Positions 36,890 to 49,650 of a stretch of 64,000 bases of DNA are shown here, one piece after another. Position 1 is the first letter of the stretch; each line of letters opens with the position of its first letter. This stretch comes from Vespula vulgaris (taxonomy: Eukaryota > Arthropoda > Insecta > Hymenoptera > Vespidae), in the NCBI RefSeq assembly GCF_905475345.1, contig NC_066586.1, forward strand, positions 12,285,900 through 12,349,899, in the 5' to 3' direction. The notes beneath the pieces are model-generated. The model did not search any database, had not been told where the DNA came from, and saw nothing but the letters and a program-made list of their open reading frames with translations. The position numbers and the translations under genes were made by a program.

Positions 36890-36973
<84 letters not shown>
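36872..36973 (+). repeat. Longest pure (GA)n tract in the window
   Basis: GA-rich from 36872. An essentially uninterrupted (GA)n runs from 36906 to 36972, just 3' of gcgcgcgc-containing sequence at 36840. Confidence 0.95.
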
Positions 36974-36976
<3 letters not shown>

Positions 36977-37029
36977 TTAGAGTTTTACGGATAGAAGTTT
37001 TTAACTTTTGCAGGTACATTTTCTGTTAG

Positions 37030-37340
37030 CGAATGAGGGTTGTTCGAACAAGAGAAGCTTTCACTCGGTTTCATGGCCAATCCTCCCTTTGCGTTCGATC
37101 CTTCTCTGCAATCCCTCCCAACGTTGCCTATTCAGAGTTCGCTGATCGGTGGATGTGCCACGTGACCACAAGATTGCGTGCCGATAGATTTGTTCAGGGT
37201 TCTGCCTTTGTTACCATTCATCGAGCGACGATCCTTGAATAAATGCTACCTTATTACGTTGATCGTTCTGTGGTCGCTGCCGGGATTTTGCGCCTATAAA
37301 TGCACGTGCCGTGCAACGATTTCGTGCGGAATAAACGAAC
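37030..37340. promoter_or_regulatory. GC-richer complex block with E-box and TATA-like sequence
   Basis: Starts 60 bp after the longest (GA)n tract of the window. It has gccacgtgacc near 37158 and gcctataaatgcacgtgccg near 37291. A plus frame of 69 codons (37033-37242) is open but unlike any protein I recognise. May be a promoter or intronic enhancer, because it lies 3.6 kb into the intron after the P4HA exon. Confidence 0.25.
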
Positions 37341-37470
37341 GTAGATAACAGACGGGAAGAGGTGGGAGTAAAGAGAGGGGGTGAAGGCAAGGGAGAGACT
37401 AAAGACGATAAAAATATTTTATATTCGAATGGTTAATTTCCGAATAGATTATATTTTCGATGTAACTTCA

Positions 37471-37735
37471 GTTGTAAGATATGAACGAGAGTATCAAGAT
37501 TAGGTTTCTTTTTTTGTTTATATTAAATTTATAACTGTATTTAATATAAGAGCAGGGAAGAGAGGATAGATCTCTTTTCAAAGAAATATTACAATTTATT
37601 TAAATCGTAAGATTTGAATAAGAATATCAAGATTAGATTTCTTTTTTTATTTATATTAGAATTATATCTATATTTGATATAGGAGCAGACAAGGGAGATC
37701 TCTTTCCAAAGAAATATTGTTATTTATAAAGACTT
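37471..37735 (+). repeat. Two-copy tandem duplication, 133 bp period
   Basis: The copies start near gtaagatatgaacgagag (37474) and gtaagatttgaataagaa (37607). Both continue with tatcaagatta, a T-run, a tttatatta block, an aggagcag-like block and ctcttt(t/c)caaagaaatatt. Small substitutions only, so the duplication is moderately recent. It is non-coding. Confidence 0.85.
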
Positions 37736-38458
37736 TCTTCTATTGGTTAATCATATTATGAACATACATATCATAGTAAATATTATGGAAATAACCGTAA
37801 TACATTTTGATTAGAAAAATCTTTGAGAAAGTAAATTCCTTTCACTTTGAATTCTCTTCCTATATTACGTTTATATAAGAATTTCGTAAAAGTTACGTCT
37901 TCTTGACTGGAAGATAAAGTTCTTACGTTTGTACATCAGCTCTTACGTTTTCTTACGTTTTTATTTCTAGATAAATTTTTAGAAGTTTTTATAACGTTCG
38001 ATGAATTCTTCAGAAACCATTAGACTTTTATCGATTAGACTCTAAACCTACTTTGTTAATTTAATTCTCTATGTACCAGTTTTTTTTCTTTCATTATCCT
38101 ACGAGTCAATATATCTTATTAAAATCGTAACAAGTTATCATTACTAATCGCAATAAAAATATCGTTGTTGAAGCTTTAATAAAAAAATGTTGCAATTGAA
38201 GGCATAACGTGTTTGCGGATACAGGAACACGAGTTTAAACGTCGATTTGAACGCTTTCAAGATGCGCTGTCGATACGAATGTCGAGTCGAATATTTTACA
38301 AGCAGTACGTGCGTATTCACACACACACACACACACAATGTATGAACACTAACGATTGTGTGCGTGGTAGGCAAATTCTATACATACAACGGTATTGTTT
38401 CCACGTGACTCGATTACAATTGGTGAACTTCGAATGACCATAGAGTAAAGGAGAACTC

Positions 38459-38580
38459 TCTTTCTTTCTCTCTCCTCTCTTTCTCTCTGTTTCTATCTCT
38501 TTCTCTCTCTTTCTATCTTTATCTGTTTCTATCTCTCTCTCCTTCTCTCTCTCTTTCTCTCTGTCTCTCTCTCTCTTTCA
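38459..38580 (+). repeat. Interrupted (CT)n tract
   Basis: Pyrimidine-only run of about 120 bp with only a few G and A bases. Confidence 0.9.
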
Positions 38581-38609
38581 CACACATTTTTTTTATTATC
38601 TTATTTTAG

Positions 38610-38780
38610 GGCTGAAGGTACAAAACCGTGCAAGATTTTACGTCGTCATCGCCCGCATGAATATTTTCATGCAGTTGCACGTCCTTTTATCGTCCCTTTT
38701 AGTTTTCTTACCATTCCTTTATTTCCTTTTCTATTTTTACCGTAGCTTTCATTTGCATGAATTCGTGTAATCACAGTCTC
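38610..38780. promoter_or_regulatory. Complex block after acceptor-like ttattttag, with octamer-like atttgcat
   Basis: Contains the palindromic gcatgaatattttcatgc and, further on, atttgcatgaatt, a POU octamer-like site. A plus frame is open from acceptor-like ttatcttattttag (38609) to a stop near 38745, but reads unlike a known protein. Candidate enhancer. Confidence 0.2.
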
Positions 38781-39668
38781 GAAATCAAGAAAAAGTTCTT
38801 CGCCAAGGAAGTCCTCTTTTAAACTCTTTCCCGTGTTCAAGATTTTCCTTCTTTTTAGCGTTAATCGGACGAAGAAGGAGAGTCAGCTTCCTTTGAAATT
38901 AAAGGAGTAGTTTGAAAGGAAAGAAAAAATTTCATGCCTTTTAAGATTGAGAAAATCGTCCATAGAAATGTAAGGATTCTTCTTGCATATTCAAATAATA
39001 GATAATCATAATCATTTTTCTCAATCATTAACAAATTAAATAAAAGAGTTATTGACACATTCTACATTAATTAATTGCAATTTCTGAAATGTTAATAATA
39101 GAAGAAAAAATAGAAGGAATAAGAAATTTGGTCATATCCGATCCTTCGAATTTTTTTTGAATATTTTAATAAAAGGGTAGGAAAAGCCATAATAAGAGAT
39201 TAGAGAAAGAAAGAGAAAGAGAGAGAGGAAGAGGAGAGAGAAAGAAGAAGAGAGAGAGGGAATGATGACAAGTACATCATCGCATTTAGGACACAAGCGG
39301 TTTGCGCACAAACACATCGAATATATGTAGAGAGAACAAGGGTGGGGAAAGCTTTAGCATTGTTGGCTCAAAGGCAGCAAGAGCACGCGCACGTGTAACT
39401 TGTGTTACTCGCGTGCACTTCTCAAACATATAGGTACCTATAGGTATGTATGGATATATGTATATGGTATAATACGTGCTGCACATCTTCGATGCTAGGA
39501 ACGTCGACTCTCTACAGAGAATGAGGTAGAGGGAGAGATCGCATCAGACACGTAATCCCAAGCCGCACCTTGTCTCCCGATCCGACCTACTTAACCGGTA
39601 TTATGTTTCTACATATCAAAGTACTATTAGCGACTACTTGCCCAACTGGATCTATCTCTATCTCTATT

Positions 39669-39673
<5 letters not shown>

Positions 39674-39749
<76 letters not shown>
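39674..39749 (+). repeat. Compound (CT)n(TA)n repeat
   Basis: (CT)n 39674-39710 passes directly into (TA)n 39711-39749. Confidence 0.95.
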
Positions 39750-39757
<8 letters not shown>

Positions 39758-42700
39758 TAAACATATACATTTATGTATGTATTTACTATCTATCTAATAA
39801 AATATATGTATTTAAGTATATGAATATTGGTCAATGTATATATGCATATACATATATACATTCATATACATGATATAAGCTTATAATGTAGGTTATGCGT
39901 ATGATAAGAATTATATACAATATATATGTGTGTGTATATATATATATATACGAGGTATATGTGTATGACTATAACTGTGCTGTATTATCTGTTTCCGATG
40001 CTTTTACGATGCCATATCGTGTATTGTTCCAATTTCTGGCTAGGAACATCCTTTACCATCGACCGTGCTTAGCGTCAAACCCCATAATGTAGGTGTCCAC
40101 TTCTGTTTCTCTGTTTAATCCTTTATAAATTGTAAATCTGCAAGGACTATGATGATTCTAATACTGAGATTTTTCTGAATACTTAAAGTTATATCGATAA
40201 GTTAAACTTTTATATAACGATGAGCTTTATCTCTGCAATATTTTATTAAAACGAGATCGTTATTATTTCGTTATCAATTTAATTTTTTTCTTTTTTTTTG
40301 TTTTGTTTTTCAAATAATGAAAATAAAATAGATACTTCATATCTATAGTTTTGGTTGGTATTTTGGAATGAATAGTTCGAATTTGTAGTTCGAAACCAAT
40401 AGTTTGGTTCGATCAGTTTGTATTACAGACTGATCCGAGATTTTGCGGGTTTTAGGGTTTAACACTTAATGTTACCAGGAGAAAGGATCGACTAAACTGA
40501 AGTTCGTAATTTTAGTTTCAAATAAACTATTTACAATGTCGATTCGAACTTTTCATCGTTGAATCAAACTTTCATGGTATCCCCATGTTTTCAACAGGAT
40601 CACGTTACTACTTTGGTTTTGTAGATTCACGATATCCCTTTCCATCAATAAATGGATGTATGTAAATAGAAACGATTTAACGCCGTTGTATATTTCGCAG
40701 CGTATGTTGATTAAAATTATGTAAAAAAAAAGAAAAAGAGAAAACAGTAATTGATCGATCGATCGATCGATCAGTTTGAAATAATCGACAAGTATTTATC
40801 GTTAACAAAATATCGTTAACGAGTGGGGAGGATCTCTCATTCGAAAGATAAGTAATTCTATCGAAAACCGATCTTTAACAATCTGCAGTGATCCACTAGC
40901 AAATTCAAACGTTTGTACGTGAAAATAAATGGAAAAATAAAAAATTCGATGGTCATCGAACTCGATAATCGCAACACGGTGCACGTAAAAAAAGAAAATT
41001 CACGAATTTTTCAACTCTATACCTGTTCGCTCATGTATCAGCATACTGTGTACTACATGATTTTTTAACGTAACGATGAAAAAAAAAAAAGAAAGAAAGA
41101 AAAAGAAAAGAGAAATGAGTAAAATGCGTTTAAAAAATCATGTGGTTCGAAGTCGATTTCGAACACTCGCGCTTAAGTTTACCGGCTTGTTCGTTTTACA
41201 CAAGCGTCCTGATTAAATTTACCGCTCGAATTTATTCTCCTTCTCTCTTTTTCTCTCGCTCGTTCTTTCTGTCTTTCTCTCGTTCTCTCTTCCCTTCGTT
41301 CGTATGAGAGAGAAAACAAAATCATTCGTTACGGTCGTTCCACGGCTTGTCAAACGCTTGTCACGCGTCTCTTTTTTTTCTTTTTTTATTTTTTCGTTTC
41401 TTTTTTATCATTTTTTCACTCCCTATCTTGCTGCGCGTCCCTTTTTTCGATTCGATTCGTTTCGTTTCGTTTTTAAACGCCTCGTGTCGCTCACTCGCGA
41501 GATCATTTCGATCAGAAATAGAAAGAAAAAAGAAAATAAAAATAGAAAGAAATATAAAAAAAAAAGAAAAAAGTACTGATCGACAAGCTAGAAACCGTAG
41601 TGACAAATTTGTTCGATCGGACAGATACGTGTTACTCGTCCATTCGTATACTTCATTTTAAAAGCCGCTTCGCTCGTTCGCCTGCGTACGCCGAATTAAA
41701 TTTACACACGTACAAATGTGTCATCTTCTTTACGTATCACCTTTTTATTTCATCCATGGCGTTTTACGTCATTTGGGATTACGAACGTTGTTCGTTTATT
41801 TTGGATTTTTTTTTTCCTTTTTATTTAACGAACCCGCGTGAGAAAGAACATATTCGATGGACGCCATTTTATTTTTTATTTATGAAAACTAGAACGATAA
41901 AGATTGAGCGATACCGTCGACATTTTTAAAAAATAACTTATCGTGAAACTTACGTTTCACGTGAAAAATAAATTACGTCGCAGTTCATAAATCGAATGAG
42001 ACAAATCATTGTACCGAATATATTCCAAAATTCTCCCGCTTTTATAAAGGTTCATTTTTCGAATGTGATACTGCTAACGCCATCTCGCGAAAAGGTTCTT
42101 ATGCCTTGATATCGACTTATCGACTGCATGAATTGCTTCCATGCATCCATCCATCTTTGAGTTCGTAAACGTGATTCATAATTTGTAAACAAGTAAATAT
42201 CCTTTGACGTCAAAGTGAGTTTATTCAAACATGATAAACACGTATCTATGATCTTCTATCGAATATTCTGATTTAAATTTTGTCTGTTATGTACCGTTAT
42301 AAAATTTTAGAAACGGTAGTATATATATATATGTTCTCAGAAAAGTAAGGTGTATATATGCATATATAAAAAATTACTATTTATTGCATATTTTTAAAAG
42401 TTTCTAATGATTATTTTAAATAAATTCTTGGTATTTATGATAAAATATCAATACGTAGTATAAGTTATTATTATACCGATTAATATAAAAATTGTTGATA
42501 TTTTTATTAAAATATTTGTAAATATAATTTGTCAGTTTTTTAAATAGATCGTCAGTTATAATAAATCGTCATTTATAATAAATTCAGACTCGATCTAGAC
42601 GTAACCCTAAACATCTATATTACGTACTGATACTTTATTATAAATATTCATCATTTATTTTACAGAATACTTGCCATTAATCAATACAGATGCTGATGAA

Positions 42701-44639
42701 ATAAATGGAAGTGTATATAACATAACGTATGCGCTTTAAACGATCGATTGATATATCTAAAAAATAAACAAATAAAAATTCTGCAACATTCACGTATACA
42801 AATGATAATAGAACTGTCATTTCAGTTATATTATACATAATTTTTTCTTGTTATTTTATTTTTTAAATTTTAATGAATCAATATCAATATTCTTATCGAA
42901 AGAAAATTGATCAGCGATTTGTATACATTGATATCTTCCTTTATAGTTGTTCAAAAGGAAGAGTAAACAATCATTCCGTTCGTTCGTTGTAATTAAACGT
43001 TTTCTCGACCGATTGAGCCTTTAGTTGAATGCAATGTACTCGGTAATACGTATGTACGTGCCTTAAATCGCCAGTTGGAGAGTTTGAGGGCATATATTTA
43101 CTCGCATCGGTTTGTTAAGTCAATAGGCACGTTTAAACGCGCAAACAATTTCGAAAATGTACTGTTCGTGAATGCATACCTACGTAGAACGACGGAATTT
43201 ACCGGAAAACGGACAAACATCCAAACTCGAGGACCCCGGTACATTGTGCGTGAACTTTTACGAAAAGAAAATTATTGTTATATGGTTTTCGAGTAAATAT
43301 ATATATATATATATTTATATACACACGCACGCGCATGCGTTCGTTCAGTAATAGCAATAAAAAAAAAGGGATACAAAAAAAATATACTCTTTTTAATTTA
43401 ACCGTTTGGTAAAACACTCGCAAACAGGGCACATTCGTATGTGCGTTGATAATACATTTACATGACAAACGACGGGAACACGTTATAAAAAATAATAACG
43501 TCGGAGTCAGCGTGTGCAATGAAAAAATTGCCGTTCGAGAGAAAAATCATTTGAAGTACATGTTTGCTCTTTTCACAGCCCCGAGCACACCTCGTAGCAC
43601 CCCGAGCTTACCCGCACACCCTCGCGTATGTTGTGCCATCGTATAAATTTATTTTATTTGAAGTCTTTAAATTTTTATATAACGATGCATTTAGATCTAT
43701 ATTAATGAAATCCTTTAATGAATTCAGGGAGTAGTTTTAATGAGATACAATTATTTTCTAATGAATAATAGAATAGACTTTGGAGAAACTAGTTCACGTT
43801 AAAAATGATCGATGTTTGTTATCTCGGAACGATTCCTTTTTACGTTGACATAGATATGTAGAATATGTGTAGAACAAGAACAACAAAGAAGAAGGAGAAG
43901 AGAAAGAAGAAGGAAATAGAAAATGAAGAGACGTTTGATACAGTCCACGAATGTCCATTTTGGACATACGCTACTCGGCATTCTGCCGTTTGTTCTACGG
44001 GATATTAATGTCGAGTCCAGGAGTTCGAATAAAAAGTGGCGACGTGTGGAGATTCGATTAAAAACTGACCGTTGTACGTTCTCATGTATACATATATATA
44101 AAACTAACGTATCTATCTACACATACACGTGTATAACTAATCTGTACACCTGTACATATATGTGTTTATACATTTACGTGGATATACATATGCGCATATG
44201 TGTACTCGTTTACGTGATTTGCATGTGCATTTGCATTTGCATCTATATACATACATCTGTGTGCGTTTAAATAGAATGCGAGAGGAAAGAGAGAGGGAGA
44301 GAAAGAGGAAGAGAAAAAAAGAAAGACATGTTAAGGCTGTTCACTACCTTTCGTTCGAAATGTGTGTGACGTCAATGACAGGTATGAACGAAATATGAAC
44401 TACAAGCCCAATAAGGGAATACTGTTCCTCAACATACGTCCAAAGTATCGGTGTATAAGTTTATCTGGATTATATTTCTTTCACGACCAATGATTAGATT
44501 AATCTCCGATAAAAATATTTCTATGCGATAAAAATCATCTAACACATCTAACAAAATCAAGCAAAAAGATATATGTGAATTATACTTCTTGTTTCTAGTT
44601 AAAACTTATAGATAGATAAAGTTTATTTAACCAATCATT
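39750..44639. other. Gene-free block
   Basis: Contains the (GATC)n at 40.75 kb, a pyrimidine/A-rich zone at 41230-41570 and inverted repeat tgtcca-ttt-tggaca at 43952-43966 in a complex patch. A possible short exon at 43579-43625 is discussed as a finding. No recognised gene. Confidence 0.45.
40752..40773 (+). repeat. (GATC)n tetranucleotide repeat
   Basis: Five GATC units, a self-complementary repeat. Confidence 0.9.
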
Positions 44640-44775
44640 AGTTCGATATTACTTGCGATGAAATGTATATCATAGAAAAAATAATATACATTATACCGAA
44701 AGTAATATCGTGTACTTATTCAAATGTCACCACGTGGTGATTGTTGTTTTTGGAGATTCCCGGGTTAATGGTATC
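44640..44775 (+). repeat. E-box palindrome block, copy 1
   Basis: tcaccacgtggtga (44727-44740) is a perfect 14-bp palindrome centred on an E-box, preceded by cgatattacttgcgatgaa and followed by tggagattcccggg. Similar blocks in the same order occur at 45910-46030. A diverged direct repeat is the likely explanation. Confidence 0.4.
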
Positions 44776-47356
44776 TTTACTATTTTATATTATTATTATT
44801 ACTCAAAAATGAAGAAAGTTCATCAAAGTCCCGGGATAATTTTCATTTTATGAGAATTTAGGTCTCAATACTAACCGCAGACGATTGAAGCGTGGCTGAC
44901 GGATAACGGGATTGTCCAACACCGGTAGCTTCAATCATCACTATTAAGCACGACCGATCTTACGTAAACTTACGTCGGAGCTTAAGATTAGATTCCACTG
45001 TATTCACGAATACTCATGAATACTTGCACGAGTGTTCGCCTAGATTTATACGAATGTTCTATCATATTTGCATATTTTTTTCTTTTTACATTTAATATAT
45101 GAAAAATTCCAATAACTCCCATATAGAAATCTAAATCGATATGAAAACGTAGCCCTCTTCAAGATAGATCAAGCTTAGAGTAAAACAAGAAGAAAGGAAG
45201 GAAAGGAAGAACAAAAAATCCATAGAACCATAGAAGTCCCTTTTAAATGAAGTCTCACCCAACCATGGAAACCCTTTTTTAAGAAAGTTTCAGCCAAAAG
45301 TCCTTCCGGAAAGAAAAAAAAGAGACAAAAAATCCAAAAGATGGAATGGATCGCGTGTGAGTGTGGAAACAAAGAAACCGATAACGAGGATCCCTGAAGA
45401 TCACCCTATCCGAGCAGAATCAAAGTACTTAAATCAAGCTCGATTTTTCTCTATTGAGAGAAAGCAGAAAAGCGCCCGAGGGTCCCATCTGAGAGATGCA
45501 CATAATAAATAACTATAAATAATAATATATAATAATAAAAAATAATGTTGATAACAATAATAGATCAATTAATCAAAAACATAAAATTTTTGATTTGACA
45601 GAACAACGATAAAGTCTTTTCATAATGGAAAAGAGAAATATGTTTCTTTTTAATAAAACCTTAATTAGTTATCTACATAACTATCATTATCCATAAATAA
45701 GAATATTAAAAACAAATAATATTACAAGTTAAATGAGAATAAATAAGAATAATAAAGAAATTAGAATTTTTCAATGCGTTTTTCTAAGAAATTTATTTTT
45801 TATTTCTCTATGATCTATTTATCTATTGCAGTATAATTAACAATGTAAAATATAAGTTAAATTTCAATATTTCATTATAATTAAGAAGATTTCGGAATCG
45901 CATTGAAATATACATCCATTCGACCGATAATACTTGCGTCACGTGAATTAAATTTAGATATCGATATATCGTAAGTATTGCCGATCAATATCTCATCACG
46001 TGGTGGTTTCTGCATATATGGAGAATCACGATAGAAATGTAATTGCATTTCCTTTCCTTCTTATAAAAAAGTAATTCGTTCTCTTTTCTTATAAAAAATG
46101 TAAAAAAAGAAAAGTAATTGTAACGCGAATACTCATTCAACTATCAGAAAAAGAGAAAATAATCTTTTTACATATTTCATATAAGTAACCAAAAGTTATT
46201 TTCTATTTTACAAAAATCTAAATCTATGTGTATTGAACACGTTTGATGATTTGTGATAATCAATTAATCTTTACAATAGAAATAAGCAAAATTAAGACAA
46301 AATCGAGTTAAATGATGAAATTTTGTGAGAACTTCGTGTAAATTCAAAAACGCGATTTAATTTGCTTCTATTAGGAAATGTAACCTTCTTCTCTTGTCTA
46401 AGCCTTATTTAGGCTTAAAATTACATTGTATGTTCAGAAAAGTATACCTAATTACCTGCCTATTTATAACTGTATTAAAAAAAAGCAAACATTATTCATA
46501 TCATTATATTCATTCGAAGATTGATACTCTCACACTATGTCAAAATGTAAAGGCCTATATCAGAAAATATGCCTCGAGGCATCTTCAATACTCTAGCTCA
46601 ATCGCGTTTCTCATTTACATATTAGATGTACGTACTAGTTTACTCTAATTAACTGCTACCGCTAGTAATTACTACACAAATTTTATATAATGATTTTATA
46701 TAAATGATTAAGACAAAAAATAATTAATATGTACTGACATACTTTTATTGATAACGTAAGAATATTTTATCATTTTCATGTTTGATTACTTTACTGTGTA
46801 ATGCGAAAAAATTCATACGCCGTTTTAAACGTGTGTATTCCAAATTCACTTGTAAAATGCATTTAAGAGGGAATACATTTTTAGAGAGAGAATTTATTCT
46901 AGATCGACATACGATTTACCACTTTAACGCACAGACGCATGAACCGTAAATCGAGCGTAAATCGACCGCAGTGACAGCTGCAAAATTAGGGAACTTAAAA
47001 CTAAATCCATACTAATTCATTCTAATCCATACGTGTGACATCTGGGCACACGTACTTATATATAAGAATATAAAAAGAACGAAGAAATTAGTATCTTAAA
47101 TTACTGAAAATCTTGAACTAATAATGATGAACTTATCAATTAGGTCTGTGAGATATGATTCTATAGATCTCTATCTTTTTATCAATGACTTTATTTAACT
47201 TTTTTCTTTCAAAAGCAATGAGAAAAAAACCTATTGAGACGTTTATTTTATCGATACAATTGATTAAATATTTCATTAAATTTCATAACGCATATAAAAC
47301 GAAATATTTCAATAAAAAGAAAAATCGTCCTCATATTCAAAGCAGAAAAATGTAAA
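44776..47356. other. Gene-free block with small palindromes
   Basis: 44860-45490 is GC-richer, non-repetitive and unrecognised. Perfect palindrome atgcctcgaggcat sits at 46569-46582 and hairpin taagcct-N5-aggctta at 46399-46417. The remainder is AT-rich. Confidence 0.45.
45910..46030 (+). repeat. E-box block, copy 2
   Basis: cgataatacttgcgtcacgtgaa, then atcgtaagtatt, catcacgtggtgg and tggagaatcacg match the order of blocks at 44640-44775. The similarity is moderate and was judged by eye. Confidence 0.4.
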
Positions 47357-48175
47357 GATTGAAAAAATTATATGAACCAATCTACGTAACGATTAATTAA
47401 TGAACGTAAACTTTTTTCTCGTGTCGATTTCATAACAGAATTTTATTAATGTAGAATTTAAATCATATATATAATATTATAGTTAAATATATATTTATTT
47501 GTCTACTGCTGCTACATATTATTATTATCATTATATATATTATTATAATTATAGTAACAGTAAATGATAATATAATTATATAAAATGAACTACATGCAAA
47601 ATCAGAAAACTTAATGCTGGAAGTTCTACGTCATAAATAGTGCGTAAACAAATTCATGTTTTGACTTTTATTAAAATAATACTTAATACACATTTACTTA
47701 AATATTCACTCATTATTATTTTTGACAAAATAATCGAGAAGACCATGAAAATGCGTTTCTTTGCATTTTGAATGGATCAGAAAATCCAAGTATCAATTTA
47801 CATATCACTCATGCATGATATAAATCAGTAATGTGGTATAAGTTTCTTATTTTTTGTCGCAGATTTTAAATGACGACAAATATACGAAACTTATTTTTCA
47901 CAAAAAATGTCGAAAACAATATTTACGACAACAGTAAATTTAAGCATAATTCTTGACCGATTTTGATGAATAATGTTTCATTTTAAAGATGATGGCTTTT
48001 TTAAATATTCAAGAATTACGTCTGGATTCATTGCTGACGTAAATCATTATAAGACCAAGGATGACGAACAACATTAAGGTAGAATGCTAAACGATATTTT
48101 TTTCTTTTTTTTTTCTTTCTTTTTTATTTCATTTCTTTCCAATAACGAATCCTCTCGTTAACATGATTTTACCTT
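47357..48175 (+). repeat. Dispersed 0.85 kb repeat, copy 2 (decayed)
   Basis: This is the plus-strand partner of 28352-29215, about 18 kb away in opposite orientation. Compared with copy 1 it lost the splice-site dinucleotides around the putative exon A, carries small indels, and has in-frame stops in both conserved coding-like segments (TGA for a Trp codon near 47.96 kb and TAA for a Tyr codon near 48.08 kb). It looks like the more degenerate paralogue. Confidence 0.8.
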
Positions 48176-48610
48176 TTTTTCGACGTCTTGTTGTTTCCCT
48201 CCTGCTTTATAGTTCGCTCTCCGTCGCGTCCATTCACAGAACGCGCAACAGATTTTAATTAACGATACGTATATCGCGGCTTACCATGCCCTGCTTTCCG
48301 AAGGTTCATACGTATTTCGTTGCATCTTTGTGCGCTGATCTTCTCTTCGATATAGCTGAATGCATATCTGTATATATATGCGTATATCTCTGTGTGCGTG
48401 GTGTGTTTAGATTTGTGTATGTATATGTGTATTGTTGAAATTGAAACCATGCTTTATAACACATAGTCGTCCGGTGTTTCTGATACTCTCTCACAGGCAT
48501 TATATTTCGAGAAAGCATTGCATTCTGTTATTTAAGCTTTACTGATAAGAGAGAACTTCATACAGGCTAAGTAAGATAATCGTGTTATTAATAAAATCAA
48601 ATATTGAATT

Positions 48611-48768
48611 TTGGATTATTATGTATTTTTCTTAATAGAAGAAGGACGTGTATTATACGAGGTACTTCTTTAATTATCAAAGCGAACGATAAATTATTTA
48701 GTTTCTTTTAAATTTTATATAGTGTAGCATACGTCTTTCTTCTAGACACCCATTTATATAATTGCTTA
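48611..48768 (+). repeat. Diverged dispersed similarity, copy B (partner at 5.7 kb)
   Basis: This is the counterpart of 5683-5868. It lies about 430 bp after the end of the 0.85 kb repeat copy 2, so this zone has collected several fragments of other sequences. Confidence 0.45.
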
Positions 48769-49112
48769 TTTTAATATTGAAGTGAGAAACAAATGACTTA
48801 TTTATTATTTTATCAGGTGAGAAATGAAATTCTGTGACGAGTGAGGAGTTAACGGATTAACAATATTCTTCTGTGGAAGAATTATGTTATTTATCTTCTT
48901 TATACTATGTATTTGCATAATGAAACATTTTTTAAACGCTAATTTTTCAGATTTATATTTGATACCAGAGTGCTGTCGAATACTGTTGGTATTAGTATAG
49001 CAGCTTGAATATTTATCATATAAGATTTTTATGAACCTGTTAGATCTGATAGTCACTGTATATTATTTTAAAGATACGGCTGTTACTGCGATTTTCTTGC
49101 AAACTTCTCCGA

Positions 49113-49273
49113 AGATCATTTTATGAGAGATTTTAATAAATCTCTTACAAATTGATCATTATTCTAGCTTTTATATGAGATATGAAAACAACTATCATTT
49201 CATGTTCTATAAGTTGAGAAACGAAGTTCTATACCTTGATATTAAGTACAGATAAAATCTCATAAAATGATCT
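49113..49273. repeat. 161-bp element with about 20-nt terminal inverted repeats
   Basis: agatcattttatgaga(ga)tttt at 49113-49134 is matched by its reverse complement aaaatctcataaaatgatct at 49254-49273, with a two-base bulge. The size and structure resemble a small MITE or a hairpin. No target-site duplication is evident, so it is only a candidate. Confidence 0.45.
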
Positions 49274-49429
49274 AGAACAGATATAACGCTTTTTTGAATT
49301 AACAATAATTTCTTAATTCATAAGAAATATTGACGAAAATGATGAAAATATATTTCCAACGTAAGTAAGTACCTACTTACACATATACGTAAATAACAGA
49401 GAATTTATTGCAGATACTGCAAATGACTG

Positions 49430-49650
49430 CCGTTGAGCTATCGGAAGTAGCTAAATGGCGATCGCCATTATCCTGCAAGGGTTTGAAATAGTCGGGAAGC
49501 GAAGAGTAGAAACTAGGAAGGGTGGATATGTGCGTGTATTTGTGATGGGGTGGTAGATCGCGGTTTGCAGCAATGATGGGTGGAAGCTTTCGAACGGACT
49601 ACCATATCGCGTGTTGCTTTAGATTCCGTCCTTCGATCAGAGTATTCCAT
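49430..49650. promoter_or_regulatory. GC-richer island with a 16-bp palindrome (two GCCAT sites)
   Basis: The island holds aatggcgatcgccatt (49454-49469), a perfect palindrome with two inverted GCCAT cores of the type bound by Pho/YY1. The surrounding 200 bp are non-repetitive and GC-richer than the neighbourhood. No open frame looks coding. A regulatory role is inferred. Confidence 0.3.
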
